Below are positions 45,439-58,181 of a DNA stretch of 64,000 nucleotides, piece after piece. Position 1 is the first letter of the stretch; every line of letters starts with the position of its first letter. The notes below the pieces were generated by a model, which saw nothing but the letters and a program-made list of their open reading frames with translations, ran no database searches and had not been told where the DNA came from. Made by a program: the position numbers and the translations under genes. The DNA is from Cephalotrichum gorgonifer (taxonomy: Eukaryota > Ascomycota > Sordariomycetes > Microascales > Microascaceae), in contig ONZQ02000008.1 in NCBI GenBank assembly GCA_900312665.1, positions 310,001 to 374,000 on the forward strand, written 5' to 3'.

Positions 45439-47378
45439 CTAAATCAGCAACCATATCGCCATCACAGCTACCGCCGACACTAAGGCACCGCCAGCAATCT
45501 TCGATCCCCCGGCTTGGACTGGCGAATCGTCGGGCGAAGTAGAAGTAGGCTCAGGCACAGGCGATCCGGAGATGATAGTGAAATCCACAGAGGGGAGAGA
45601 GGAGCCGGTCCCTAGGATGACGCTGACATCCGAGCCGCCAGCTGACGATACGGGCAGATCGGAGCTTGACGGGGTTAGGCTGGAGCTTGACGTGGTCAGG
45701 TCAGAGCTTAACAGGGGAGCAGTTGTTGGGAGAGCCTCACTATACAAGTCATCCGTGGAGCTGTGGTCGGGTCCTTTGGCGGGTTGAGTAGCGCAAGGTT
45801 TAGTCGTGTGAGGCACGCTACCCGTGCCCGCTCCTGTGTGGTCCCATCCTTGGATGGCGTCCGCGGTGGCAGTGCCCGCCTCGGCCGTGACGACCACAGA
45901 AGTCGGCTCCATCTTGCTTGCGTCGGTGACAGCGACGCAGTTGCAGGTCACCTCGGGCGAAGGAGGGCAGAGGGTGGATTCGTAAGTCACCGTAGTCCTC
46001 AGGTCCTCGGGGCAGTCCGCCAGCGCCGACTGACAGGCCACGGCCGTTATCGTCACCACCTCTCCCTCCTCTCGCCGCACGACCCCAGGATCAACCTGAC
46101 CACCCTCTGGCTGAGCGGCTCCACATCCAGCCGCCTTTTCCAGCGACACAGTCCTCGTGGGTACAGCCTCCCCGGCGCCTAGGAGGCACGTAGATGGGAG
46201 TGGTATCGTGAATAGAGTCGTCGTGGCCGAGGGCTTCAGCCCGAGGAACTCATCCCCGAGTGAGACGCCGACCGTTGCAAAGGCGCCAATGTTGAGGTTA
46301 AGCTCCTGGCTAGCCTCGAGGGCGCAGTCATCCTCGGGGCCCACGTTTGCGACGTACTCGATCAGGTTGACGAAGGCACCGACCCCGGCGCCGGCCCCAA
46401 TGCCGGGCAAGGCGTCGAGAGCCTTATCAAGTCCGGGGATTGGGATGTCCACGTCCGTAGTGGCGGAGATACTCAGCTCGGCCATGAGTCGGAGGTCGAC
46501 CTTCACGTCGACGCCGGTGTCGTCGTTGTTTACGATGACTGGGAGTGGCTTCGCAACGATGCCGTCACTGGCCAGCAGAAACGAGTATTAGTAATTGGGC
46601 TCAGGGGCAGCAGTCCTGGGGCAGATGGCTTGTTTTTTCTCTTACAAGTCTTGGGAAGTGAAGCCCTCGTCGTCGATGTCAATCTCGAAGAAGGACCCCT
46701 CGGGGATCTTCACGTAGAATCCACCGCGGAGGTCAACCTCGGCGGAGATCTGGAAGACGAGGAGGAGGTCGACGAAGAGGCCCCCGCGAAAGCCGGGGAA
46801 CTGGAGGTTGGTGATGCCTGGAAGGAGCGGCAAGAGGGGGATCTGGAAGGTATTCCCGCCGGCCACCACGACATCTACTTCGACGAACACCTCAATGTCT
46901 CTGAGGTCAACTCTGAACTTAGGGTTCACGATGTCGGTGAGGTCCGAGGGGAAGGTGGCCTCCACACTTCCCGATGAACAGCACTTGGCACACACTACCG
47001 CTATAGACGGCCCCGGGAAGAGAGGAATGTCCGAGCTATTGGCATCCGTATTAGTACAGCACAGAACGTTGAGGTACACCCACCAATCCTCCCTCCTTAG
47101 AGACATGCGAATTACCTGTTAAATAGCAGCTGGTTTTCGAGCGTCTGGTCAAAACTGAACGACTTGGAGTCGGTCCGAGCAGCCAGTCCGTTCCGCCTAA
47201 CCATAGGCGCACCAGGGTCCCTCGAGAAGAGGAGGGAATCACGGCGTATGCCCGCACGATCGACGACCACCTCAACCTTCGGCCTGGAGCCAACGTCGGC
47301 ACTTATAAGGTGAGGGCTCGCGAGCGCCAACGGCGCAAGGAGGCAGGCAGCCAAAAGCCCCTGGAGCCTGGGCATCAT
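45439..47378 (-). CDS. GPI-anchored secreted protein of unknown function, 593 aa
   Basis: Three exons: 47378-47116, 47035-46646, 46567-45439. The 80-nt first intron has a TACTAAT branch and a TAG acceptor, and the second also has TACTAAT. An N-terminal signal peptide (MPRLQGLLAACLLAPLALAS) starts the protein. The middle has a Cys-containing beta-rich region with alternating hydrophobic residues (FRVDLRDIEVFVEVDVVVAG, LFVDLLLVFQISAEVDL). A C-terminal third rich in Ser/Thr/Pro is probably O-glycosylated. The last ~25 residues are a GPI-type signal (GGSKIAGGALVSAVAVMAIW). It is likely attached to the plasma membrane or cell wall. No enzymatic motif seen. Fungal homologues of this layout are generally annotated only as GPI-anchored proteins. 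Confidence 0.85.
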
Positions 47379-49111
47379 GGAAGCTTAGAAGAAGAGGGAG
47401 AGGGAACGGGACAGCGGGAGGTGAAAGGAAGGAACTAGTCTAGCTCCGAGAAATGAAAAAAAAAAAAAACGGAAAGGGGAAGGAAGAAGGCGAGAAGGGC
47501 AGGTCCTCTTAATCATAAACGATCGTGACTGGCAACCTCCAAGCTCATGAGGAGCAAAGTGATAGAAAGTGGATGGGGCTGTATCAATCAAGGTCGACTC
47601 TAATAATATTGCTCCTTCATATCCAACACACGTCAGCCCACGCAGGAGAACACAGGATCACACTGGGAATAGCGAGCGTCTACAAGCTGACCTCCGCATT
47701 CTTATAAATAAAACGCCATCGTGCGTGCGTGGGAATCCTTCGGTGTAAGAGAGCTACTTCTCTCCCCCCTGGACGAACCACATCCTTCCGGCGCTGCAGG
47801 GACCACCGTCAGAAACACAATGGCCGTTCTCCTCCTCCGCTGGCAAGGTCATGACCAGGAGGACGGGCGCCCCCAGCCTGCCTACCCCGGTCAGCCTTCG
47901 GAGGTAAGCCAATCCATCCCATCCCGCCCCCAACTTTTCATCAGCACTGCCCGTCAAGCCTCTACCTACCTGTCAAAACTCTAACCGCCAAGGCTCAGCC
48001 CGTTCAGAAAGGGGTACTCGCAGTCAAACACGCACAAAAAAATAAGGGATTCCAGGTAATATAATCGACCCGGAGGCGACGATCACTCCCGAATCCCGAC
48101 TTTTACAGGTCGAGGTCGCAAGGGGTCGCATAAGATGTGCGGCAATCCAATGATAGAGTTGGCCAATGGGCCGCGGCCCAGTGCCACACGGCTCGGGACG
48201 GGGTATTGGCCTTCAGCTCGGCCCCTTTCCTATTCAGGGCGGGTAACGACCTAACAAGATTGGGCCTGTTTGAAGGAGGGCCAATGCGCTGTCGAGGCGG
48301 AGCCGCAGGCTTGGGGCTGTCTGGAGGGTGGCCGGGGATGCGGCCAGGGACGGAAGGTTGTAGACGTTGCTCGTTTCAGAAAGACAAGTGGGACGAACTA
48401 CCTTGGCGACTAGACGAATCGGCATCTTAACTTAAATATTATTACATGTCTGGCCTGTTATGTGCGTTTGGCTTGGCTCTCGCTTCGAAATCCTGACTCC
48501 TGCGTCATCTTGAAGCGGGCATGGATCTGGGCCTCGAGCCTCGCGCAGTCGAGTAAGCTGGTCTGATTGTTACTCCGAGATAGTCAGTCAGGGTGGATTC
48601 AAGTGAAGGGGGGAGAGAGTATCAAGTTGGCTCCCATTCTAGACAAGTCAACCACCAACGGTCAACGGTCAACGGCCATCATATTCAAAGAGGAAGATAT
48701 TGGAATCGCGTGAACAAGCTCACGCTCCCACAAAGGCATAAGACAATTCCTTTACTACTAAGCTCCAATGATCTACTGGCCACCCATCCCCATGATATTA
48801 AAATTAGAACGAAAAAAAAGAAGGAAAAAAAGGGAGGATTCCAGCAACGCATCGTAATCATGGTATCGTTCGTTCGTTCAGCTAAGCTCCCCCTTTTGGT
48901 ACGCCTCGAACACCACGAGAAAATGCAATCCCATCCAGGCGATAGCTCTTCGAGAAAACAAAGAGGACAAGAGACAACCCCTGCGACCTCCCCAAAAGAA
49001 AAAATCCCAAAAACAATCCTCCCATGCTCTACTGACCCACCCGCCCCATCAATGTCGAAACGGCATACACGTACACTTGGCCCCTAAACAGAGCCAATCA
49101 AATGCACTCTC
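47379..49111. other. Intergenic, nothing firm
   Basis: About 1.7 kb. A small tandem repeat of the word ACGGTCA occurs near 48657-48675. Frames of 60-160 codons exist (for example 48593-49087) but look random, with low-complexity Lys/Pro content. No RNA gene recognised. Confidence 0.45.
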
Positions 49112-51068
49112 TCATGTCCTCGCCTTAGCCATCCGCCCCGTCGGCGCACTGGCATCCCGCCTCTCCACCCCCTCGAACATCTGCCTCCGTGGCGTTGCAG
49201 CGCCCTGAGCCGCGCTCCTCGCCCTCCCGCGCCGCTCCCTAATTTGAGCAAGCGCCTGCTCGCGCGTCATCGTGGGGGTCATGGCCGGGTTGTTCGCATC
49301 AAACGTCGACGCCTCGCCGGCGCGGTACGTCCCCTGGCCCCTGTGGAAGCTGGATCCGAACCCTGGCCCCTTCTTGGCCGCCTTGTCGCGGATGGGGACG
49401 GTGGTGGTGGTGGTGGTGACGGCGTAGAACGACGCCGTCGTGTGAGGCCGCGCGATGTCGGGCGACTGGGCCCGCGGCGTGGTGGAGCCCTCATCCTGTG
49501 GGCATGAGTGGCGGAGACGGTCCTCGTCGGTAATGGTCGCCGCCATGGTCGGTATCACTGGAAGGTTGCCAAGGTCAGACTCGCGCTGAGTATGGGGTGC
49601 GTTGAGGAGAGACAGGAGAGACATCCGCTCGTGGGCTAGGAGCGCGAACGAGGGAGGGTCGACGGAAGGGGTCCTGGCGTACATGTTGGATTCATCTGTC
49701 GGGTAATCAGCGGGCGATTCTGGCGACTCGGTCGGCGGCTGTTCGTCCTCGGCTACTCGCTCCAGGGCCTCGGCCTCCTCCTGCGAGACGGTGCGGAAGA
49801 TGCCCTCTTGCGCGCAGAATATCGTGCTTCGCCTCTTCTCCTTTCGCTTTGGCTCCGGCACGGGCTCCTGCACCGGTTCTTGCGCGGGTTCTTGCACACT
49901 GAGAGGCTCCTGGCGTGAGGATGTGAGTGTGTCCTCCTTCGGGGGAGGGATCGCCTTCTCACTAAGAATGGCTAGATCCCCGGCATCCACAACTTCGACG
50001 GTTTGGGGCCGCACACGCTGCGGTGATAGCAAGCTGTTCCGCTGGCGGGCTTTCGCACACGGACAGCACCGCAGCTCACACTCCGCCATGAGAAACTCGA
50101 CGTGTTCCTGCGCACGGTCCGCCCTCTGCCTCTCCCACTCAACCTGCCTTGTGAGCTCCTCGATCTCCTCCTCGCTCGCCGCGGAGGAAACGACGTCCGC
50201 CACGGGCAGCGACACCCGCACCTTCTTCGGCGAAGCGAACTCGTCGTCGTCCGTCTCGGCCGGTGGGAGCGGTATGCAGCCCTCGGCGGCGATGCGGGCC
50301 ACCTCCTCGTTCTTAGCGAGGGTCTTGAAGGCGTCGCGCTCCTGCTCGACCAGCTTGATCTTCTCCAGCGCCTTCTCGAGTTGCTCTTGGACGCCGACGA
50401 TCTGATAGCGCGCGGCGAAGGCCTCCTGCTCCCGAGCCCGGCTGCGCGCCTTCTCCTTGACGAGCCCGCTCTCAGCTGCCCGGAGGGACTCCTTGGCCAG
50501 CTTGAGCTCCTCGGCGTACCTCACGCCACTCGAATTCGCCTTGAAATACTCCTTGCGCTGACGTCGGATCTCCTTCTCCCATACTGATTGTGTGTGTTGA
50601 TGCATCTCCTTCAGCCGAATGTACTTCTCCTATATGAAAGAAGCCAGCGTTAAAAACCGACAACGGTGGTTCGAGAAGAGGCGGGACGATCTTCTCGGAT
50701 AGGGGAGACCAAGAACATACCATTATCTCCTCCATGCGCTCCCCAACCTTCCTCTCCCTCTCCTTTGCCTCCTCTGCATGTTTCCGCAGTGCCCTCACCT
50801 CATCACGATATCTGCGCATCTCGCTCTCGGCCTCCTCGCGGCCGACCATGGCCCGCGTAAGTGCAGCATCGGCTGCCTTACGCTCGACCTGCTTGCCGTG
50901 CAGCGCCAGCGTATTGAACTGCGAAATCTTGTCGTGCACTGAACTCTCTCTGTTGTGGTCGCTCCGTAACGACGAGAAGATGGCGGACTGTGGTCGTTGC
51001 TGATTTACGCGTTCGGGCGAGCAGTCGTTGAGCGGCCTGCTGCCACCCGCGTTCGCCGCGTTCTCCAT
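49112..51068 (-). CDS. Coiled-coil protein of unknown function, 621 aa
   Basis: Two exons (51068-50721, 50629-49112). Residues ~40-210 are a long coiled coil with many Glu, Arg, Lys and Leu heptads (EAESEMRRYRDEVRALRKHA; QEQLEKALEKIKLVEQERDA), and a second short coil lies near 250-285 (EEIEELTRQVEWERQRADRA). After it comes a CCPCAKARQR Cys cluster, a repeated Gln-Glu-Pro stretch, and a disordered Ser/Pro/Thr-rich tail with basic end motifs (RERRGRARS). No catalytic domain. The layout fits a cytoskeletal, spindle-pole or scaffold protein, but this is inference and I cannot name an orthologue. Confidence 0.8.
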
Positions 51069-52135
51069 TGCGCGGTAGGTTTGTTAGATCCGGTTTGGGT
51101 GATTTATGGGTCTCCGCGGGGTTCGAGATATTAGCGGATGTTATCGCATCGTAAACTGTTGGGTTTTTGATGGAGTCGTGAGTCTCTGCTCTGTGTTGAA
51201 AGTGAAGTTCCCAGTAGCTCGGATCCAATGTGTGGTTTGCATAATACTCCAAGTATACCGGTGTGTTTATCACGCCCCACCAAAGCTTGGTAGCAACGGC
51301 GGTGGTGTTGACTGGGAGACGACACCGCGAGGGGGTACATCATTGATGTACCTTCCCAATTCGGCTAAGTATGGAACCTTGACGGTGACCATTCAGCAAG
51401 CCGCACCAGCTGCAAGCACGTGACACGTCACTTGAAGTATCTGGAGGGGTGAATGGGACAAGAATTGCTTCGAGGTCAGTTTCATCTCAGAGGGTAGAAG
51501 GGCATGTCTTCCACGATGAGTAACAATCTTTCAGTATGCTTGGAACATTGATATCTAGCTGCTTGGTGTGCGATTGGCACGTCCCTGTGTCCTCCCTGGG
51601 AGTTTCTTATTACTCGAAGTGACCGGAACTGGGGACAGAGACCATGCGTTGTACTTGTATGTCAGTCAACATCTACTGGCTGGATCACATCAGATGGAAT
51701 TGGCTACGTACGAGTAGAGAATAAGTAATAATGGAGCAACAATAGACGGATCATCACGGAGGAGAGGGGCCGGCCGCGTTTCCAACTTGCCAATATCCTC
51801 TCTGCATCAATCTTCTGACAAAAAGAAGAACGATAATTGGTCCGCAGAATCATCTTTCCAGGTTTCAGGGCCGGATAAATTGTGGCGCGAGCTCCCGATA
51901 TTGTGGCAAGTGCGTCTCCGTCCACGTACGTACGCTCGAATACGACCGAGAGACAGCAATACGCTTTTTAACAGCCAGCTGTCCTTCCTGGAACTCCTCG
52001 TACTACATCCGCTGCTGCACCTCCCTCCGGCGGCCAGGAAGCTTCCCGGGCAGATCAACTCAACTTCCAGATCCCCGACCAGAAACCGGCCCTCCCGCCA
52101 TTTTTACTAGGTCAAAGCTATAGCAAGCAAAAGCC
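51069..52135. other. Divergent intergenic region, nothing recognised
   Basis: About 1.07 kb between two divergent genes; it presumably contains both promoters. No long frame or RNA gene. Confidence 0.5.
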
Positions 52136-53098
52136 ATGGCAGACTCCGCGGGACTCCGCCATCGCAAAGCTCCCACCGCGGAGGCCAAAGCTCCAGCCTC
52201 CGAGAACGAAGCGTCAGAGACCGAGGCTCCGGCCGCCGAGGACAAGCCCCGGAAGCTGAAGAAAAAGGTCCGCGCAAGGGACCTCGAGGATGATGATCCC
52301 TACACCCCCTGGGTCGACATCCTCCGCGTCATATCCTTCCTCTTCGTCGCCTCCTGCGCCCTCAGCTACCTCGTCAGCAGTGGCGAGTCTTTCTTCTGGG
52401 GCATGAAGAACAAGCCCAATTACATGCGTCTAGATTGGTGGAAGAGCCACTTCGTACGTCTCCTCGTGCCTACCTACCTACCTACCTGCCCGCCTGCCCA
52501 TCTGGCCCCCAGTTCCCGTCCCCTTCGCTGTCCTCCCCCTCCCCATGCTCGCACGTCAAGCTAACCCGCCTTTTACCTACCACAGCAACCCCCTCTCGAA
52601 CTCACCCTAGAGGAACTCGCCGCCTACGACGGCACGGACACCTCCAAGCCGATCTACCTCGCCATAAACGGCACCATCTACGACGTCTCGGCCGGCGCCC
52701 GCATCTACGGCCCGGGCGGCTCGTACCACTGGTTCGCAGGCTGCGACGCCTCGCGCGCCTACGTCACGGGCTGCTTCTCCGAAGACCGCACGGCCGACAT
52801 GCGCGGCGTCGAGGAGATGTACCTCCCGCTCGAGGACCCCGAGGTGAACTCGCACTTCACCAAGGAGGAGCTCTCGGCCATGAGGAAGGAGGAGCTGGCG
52901 GAGGCGAGGAGGAAGGTCAAGGACGGGCTGCGCCACTGGGTCACGTTCTTCGCGAACAGCCCCAAGTATAACAAGGTCGGGACCGTGAAGAGGGAGAAGG
53001 GGTGGCTGAAGGCGCTGCCGCGGAGGGAGCTCTGCGAAGCGGCGCAGAAGGGGCGGTCGCCGAGGAAGATCCCGGAGGAGAAGAAGGGAGACGCTTAG
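52136..53098 (+). CDS. Cytochrome b5-like heme/steroid-binding membrane protein (MAPR/Dap1-like)
   Basis: Two exons (52136-52453, 52586-53098) give 276 aa. A charged N-terminus (~55 residues, Ala/Glu/Lys-rich) is followed by one membrane helix (ILRVISFLFVASCALSYLV). The cytochrome b5-like fold then covers about residues 110-215 (LTLEELAAYDGTD, IYLAINGTIYDVSAG, YGPGGSYHWFAGCDASRAYV). This is the membrane-associated progesterone-receptor pattern: the classical b5 axial His pair is absent and Tyr-type ligands are expected, as in Dap1. The family supports P450/sterol metabolism from the ER. The C-terminus is Lys/Arg-rich and longer than in Dap1. The intron carries a (CTAC/CTGC) microsatellite at its 5' end. 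Confidence 0.9.
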
Positions 53099-53688
53099 AT
53101 GAGGGGCGTGTTAGCTAAAATGAAAGGATTAAGTTAACAATCCCTATCGGTGCTCCCAGTCCTCTCACAGTGGTATATACCCTCGCCACTCTACGCACCT
53201 CCCTCCAGAGGTGTTTGGTCACTACTTGCCAGTAAGCTCATGCAGATTACTTCCAGAGCAAGGGAGAAGAGGATTCATGCAGGTTGTTTTTTTTTGTATC
53301 GGTTATGCTATACATGCCGAAGAAGAATGAAACCATCTAAAATAAAACCGCATTGATATAAGTCATCTTGTCAACCACCTTCTCTCCTGCCCTCCTCCTC
53401 TCCCTCCCAGCCCATCAATCACCATAAGAAAAAAGCTAAAGAAAAAAGATCATTCCCACACCTCGGTAGGCGCTTTCATCCAACGCAAACCGCAAGACAT
53501 GAAAATCAACGAAAAGAAAACAAGGTATTATTGCCCGACGACCCGTGATTTTATACACAATCCACCCAATCACTCAACCCCCCTTCGCACCCCGTCAGGT
53601 CCTCCCTAAAGAACCCTTCTTCACCCATACCCCCCCTGCCATCAACAAAGGGGATTTAGATCTTCGGAGATACCGCCGCTTAATCCAC
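53099..53688. other. Convergent 3' regions, nothing recognised
   Basis: About 590 bp between convergent genes; A/T-rich 3' UTR-like sequence only. Confidence 0.5.
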
Positions 53689-54503
53689 TTAGAAGAGGGC
53701 AGCGGCACCGGCGACGGCGGCGAGAAGGTAGGCGGGTACCCTGAGGTTGGCACCGGCGGCGGGGGTGTTGGCGTCGGCGTTACCGGCGTTACCGCCGTTG
53801 CCTCCGGTCTGGCCACCTCCGTTGCCGGTGGCGGCGCCGCCGTTGGGGCCGGGAACGGTGGCCTGCTCAACGGAGGCGGCGGCGGCCTTGAAGTTTGCGA
53901 GGGAGTTCTCGGGGGTAGCAGCAGTGCTGTAAATACGGTGTTAGTGACGGATCTTGGAACGAACCACATTTTTGCCCCTCTCTGCTTTCCTCCCCGCCGG
54001 ATATTCTCAAAACTTACTTCTCGTTGATGACCATGACCATACCGCTCTGGCAGTGACGGCCCTGGGCACAGTACGCCCAGATGGGGCGGGTGTCCTTGAT
54101 CTGGATGGTGTAGCTGGGGACCTTGCCGGTCTGCGCGTTGTTCGCGGCGGGGACGAAGTCGGAGTGGAAGCCCACGGCGGAGGCGTTGGTCGAGCTGAGG
54201 GGCTGGCAAGGGTTGGAGAAGGCGGCCTGGGTGACGGTGTGGTTGCCGCCCATGAACTGGAACTGCACCATGGACCCCACGGGGGCGGTGATGGACTCGG
54301 GCGAGAAGAAGGTGCCCGCCGTGCCGTTGGGGCTCATGCCCACTAGGACGGGGATAACCTCGACACCTGTGTTTTGCGCTTTCCGTCAGTTAGATTCTCG
54401 GAGAGTAAAAGGGTGACTGGAAAGGGGCGTGGTCTTTTTTCTTCTTGTACATACCGGCAGCCATGCCAGCGAAAGCGGCGGCAATGAACGACTTGGCGAG
54501 CAT
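53689..54503 (-). CDS. GPI-anchored cupredoxin-like secreted protein, 211 aa
   Basis: Three exons: 54503-54455, 54366-54018, 53926-53689. A signal peptide (AKSFIAAAFAGMAAG) leads into a plastocyanin-like domain. All four candidate type-1 copper ligands are present: His in GGNHTVTQ, then Cys, His and Met in WAYCAQGRHCQSGMVM. The family is common in filamentous fungi as extracellular serine-rich or plastocyanin-like proteins. Here the linker is Gly/Asn-rich (a GGNGGNAGN-type repeat) and is followed by a GPI signal (VPAYLLAAVAGAAALF). Location is expected at the cell surface. Redox activity is inferred from the intact ligand set. Confidence 0.92.
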
Positions 54504-56852
54504 TTTGACTTGAGTTCTTTTTTTTTTCAAGAGAAAGGTGGGGAAAGCGAGGGATGTAGAGAATGAACGGCGTCTTCCTGAAGAGCAGAACAAGTTCTCA
54601 AGGCAAATAAGAAATGTCAAGTATAAAGGCGTCTAGCGCTTGCTTTCCAAAGGACTAGCCTTTTCGAAGTAGAATGTAAAGATTGAAGAAAAGAAAACGG
54701 ATGGTGTGGAAAGGAAAGGTACAGGAAGACAGAAGACAATCGGATGGTATGAAGAAAGTGAAAAGGAAAGGGGGGGAGGCGAAAGGTCATAGACGGGAGG
54801 CATGAATATATGGAATCTCGGGATCGCCCTGGTCGCCTCCGATCTATGCCTACCCCTGCGACCGGATGTTTGAAAGTCTACCTCAGCATTGGCCCCCGGG
54901 CTTGGTACGGAAACGGGGGGGACTGGGACTGGGACTGGCGGCGTTCAATGGGAGTGGGAAGACTAGGGTTCCGCTGGTGGTATCTTGAAACGCGTTTGGA
55001 CCATCCCATCTTGGCTCTTATTTCCCCCCTTCCATCGTCGAAAGGTTGTTCACCAGGGGAGGCGACTAGGTTCGTGTGCTTGTCGCCTTCGCTTGCACGG
55101 AATAGCGGCACCTATACGGAGAAGCGCACGGAGGTTTATCTAGACTAGTGTCGAAGAGGAGGGCCTCTGTCAGGGCATCGCTAACGGCTTAAGGGGTGCC
55201 GTCCGAGTATGTCCACGCGGGCATCGTGTCCGGGGCATGCGCCGTTCTCGGCAACTACGAATATTACTACTTCCATTGTCACACCCGTCCGTAACATTCT
55301 CCATCGGGAGGTCCAATCCGACTTGGCCGGCCCGCAACTGAGGCCGGCCAAAGCCAGCGTCTAATACAGAATCCGACCATCCAGGTTGCTCGAAGGGACA
55401 GCAAGAAAGGCGAACTCCACCAGTAGCTTTCCACTGACGAAGCCAAGACCCCTCAAAGCTAAGCCTCCCCATGAAGAATCAAGCGGACGGCGGTCCATCC
55501 GAAATAAGGTTGCGTGTCGAACGTGCAGTAGCGCAGAACGTCGTACGGAGAATATGGCGGAACAGGGCGCCGCCCGCTTCGGTTGTGCTTCAGACAGCCC
55601 TGGCTCTGACACGACCAAAACGTGGATGCGTTTCAGCCCGGGGGCCCGCTCGTTGACAATGGCGCGGCGCGTACTTTAGTACGCACCCTCGAACCGGGGG
55701 CGAGCCGGGGTGCGGCGGATTAGGTAATATTTAGCCGGGGTGGTTGGACGAGTGACTGCGTGCTCAGGAACAGGAGATTTCTGTGGTGTCGGATATTTCC
55801 GCCAGTATGTGATGTACTACAGACAATGTGGACCCCTGCCGCTTCCGTGGCTCGCCCTGAAGATTCACATTGCAGCAACACTCATTCAGAGTTTGGCAGG
55901 CGTGCGTGGCGACAAAGTGCGGCGCCGAGTTTCTCACAGCGCCTCCACGAGTTCAACATCCAGAAACGCCACGGGAATATCGGCAAGCATCTCGTCTCGA
56001 GTTCCAAGCAGTACAACATGAAGGTAATGAAGAGGTAAAACAAACCCACTGGTAAATTTCGACACCGTGACCATATCCTCCGACGACAAATCCAAAATGG
56101 GAGTTGCATTGCAGAGTCAAAGCACCCACCTACGTCCCCCCTTTTCCCCCTTTCCCCCGACTAGCCCTGTCCAAACACCAAACAATACCAACGTCGTAGC
56201 CTCACGAGATCGGGCAGGCGTGCCAATGTTTCACACGATGTCCCCAGACCACCAAGCCCAAACGAAACGAACCCAGACCCTCCTTCCTTAGCTCGTGCCA
56301 TCAAGAGCGCCAGCTATGCACGTCACGGTCGTCTCCTCGTCATGATCGTCGACTCTGCATCGCGGGGTACACATTTGGGATGAGCTGCCAGGACATACCC
56401 TTGTAGACGGTGTAGCGAAGGTAACGTAACGTAACTGTGGAAGCGCACACGCCTCGCCTCTGCCCTTGCTACCCATCGTGAGAACGCCCGATGCCCCCGC
56501 TTCGACACCAGAGATGTGCACTCGAGTCGCTTGTGAGACGGGGCGAGTTCGAGAGGAGGGGGGGGGGGGGGTAAAGTCCTAGAGATAGGATAGCGAGCGG
56601 CAGGGCGAGACATGGGAAACCAGAGCCTTCAGTGAACGAAGTATCTGCGTCTGCTCGAGAGAACGGGAGTACCGAGCATCTTGAATAACCAGAAGAACTG
56701 CATACATGTATTATCTGTCCGTAGCCAGCCGTGAACTCATCAATCGGCCCATTACCAGACCCTTCCCCAAGAATGACATGCCCTCCCTGCCGAGCAGTGT
56801 CGGAAGAGGTGCAAAAGGTCCAACGCTCTCCCAGCCCCATATCCCGTCCACC
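54504..56852. other. Intergenic, about 2.3 kb, no gene recognised
   Basis: It includes the promoter of the cupredoxin gene near 54510-54750 (purine-rich) and a 14-nt poly-G run at 56558-56571. Open frames of 60-120 codons overlap on both strands but none has a coding look. No tRNA or repeat family recognised. Confidence 0.45.
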
Positions 56853-57336
56853 TCAGAGGTCCATAATCAGCTGCGGTGTAATCTTTTCAAGATCCTCGAC
56901 CTAGTAGAACACCAAGTTAGAACCGTATATCCAAGTAACCCTAGACCTCCCCATCGCGAGCTTGACGCGAAGAAACCAAAAGGCTCACCTCCAAAAACCT
57001 CCCATTCCTCTCCTGCGCCGTCCTCGCAATGGCCTCCTGCACGAAAATCTCAAAGTACCTCCCAAGAGCACTATTCGCCGCCCGCGATATCCTCGTGTCC
57101 TCTTTCCTGGCGAACTCGTGTAAAATCTTGCTCATCAGCTCCTCGGGTATCTTGGCCCTCGGACCCTCTTCCTCCTCCTCCTCCTCCTCCTCTGCCTCGT
57201 GGATATCCGAGGGAGGCGATTCTGATCGATCGACAGCCGGGGACTCTCCCCCGTTGGCCTTCTTCTTGCCTGCCGTCTTGGAGCCAGCGGTGCCGCCACC
57301 GGCGCGCTTGGTCGTGCGGGGTCCGGCTGGGGGCAT
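56853..57336 (-). CDS. mhf2: CENP-X / MHF2 histone-fold protein
   Basis: Two exons (57336-56989, 56900-56853) give 131 aa. CENP-X pairs with CENP-S/MHF1 as a histone-fold heterotetramer acting at kinetochores and with the FANCM-type helicase at stalled forks. The conserved part covers residues ~60-131: IPEELMSKILHEFARKEDTR, ISRAANSALGRYFEIFVQEA and, in the short last exon, VEDLEKITPQLIMDL. This is the typical CENP-X ending. The N-terminal ~58 residues are a basic then strongly acidic tail (a run of ten Glu), longer than in yeast or human. The splice GAG|GTGAGC to TAG|GTCGAG is phase 0. Confidence 0.92.
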
Positions 57337-58181
57337 GGCGGTGGCTGGGCTCGTCCGTATTAAATCCGGCTCCGTAGAAAAGAGAGGACTTCCCGGGAAA
57401 CTGGTCGGGTGTAATAGTCGGGGGTCCTTGCTGGATACGACGACAGAGACCCAATGCCTGGCTGGTGGTTGGCTTGACGTAAGAGGCCCACAACAACTTC
57501 ATACACTATGTACAGATCATCGCGTTCAGTTTGCTGCTTCTACGCGAAAGCACGTGCACACAATTGAAATTGAACCTTTCGGTGAAGCACCACCCGTCAT
57601 AACTGAGATATAATCAATCAGATTGAACGCTGTCCCAACTACCCAGGAGTTTAGATTTTGAATACACAAAGCTTACATACAAACTACCGAAAGTTACAAC
57701 TGTTCAGATTTTGATGGTAATGGCTGGGCAATACCCGTATCAGCGCTACGGGGACAAACATACAGACACGCCACGCCACAATGCAGAGAGCATTACTAGA
57801 TATTCACTCGAATGAAGTCACGAAAGATAGACGAGGTATAGTGGTAAAACATGGTAAATAAAGGGAATCTGAGGCTAGGTTATATTACAGAGGGTTGCTT
57901 GGTCCATATACTCCGGGGTAAAAGTAAATGAAGCGAGCCGAAACAAGTGAAATCCCAAACATCCGGCTACTCTCCGTTTCAAAACAACGCGAAAGAAGCC
58001 CTTCTTCCATCAGTCTCACTCATGTGACTTCCATTTGTCCCTGACATGAACAAACCCCCATCCAGATTTTGTTTACCCTCTATAGCACGACCAAACAATC
58101 CTGGGTTCACCCCCGACACCGACAACCACCACCCTTCGTCAAGATGACCATAGTGCGTTACACTCGCTGGGAGCGATGCAC
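57337..58181. other. Intergenic, mhf2 promoter and 3' UTR of the ADP/ATP carrier
   Basis: About 845 bp; no frame of note. Confidence 0.5.

Noticed and set aside
47093..47117. A 20-nt intron joining the two frames of the GPI protein
   Set aside because: Far too short to splice. An 80-nt intron (47115-47036) with a TACTAAT branch gives a continuous frame instead.
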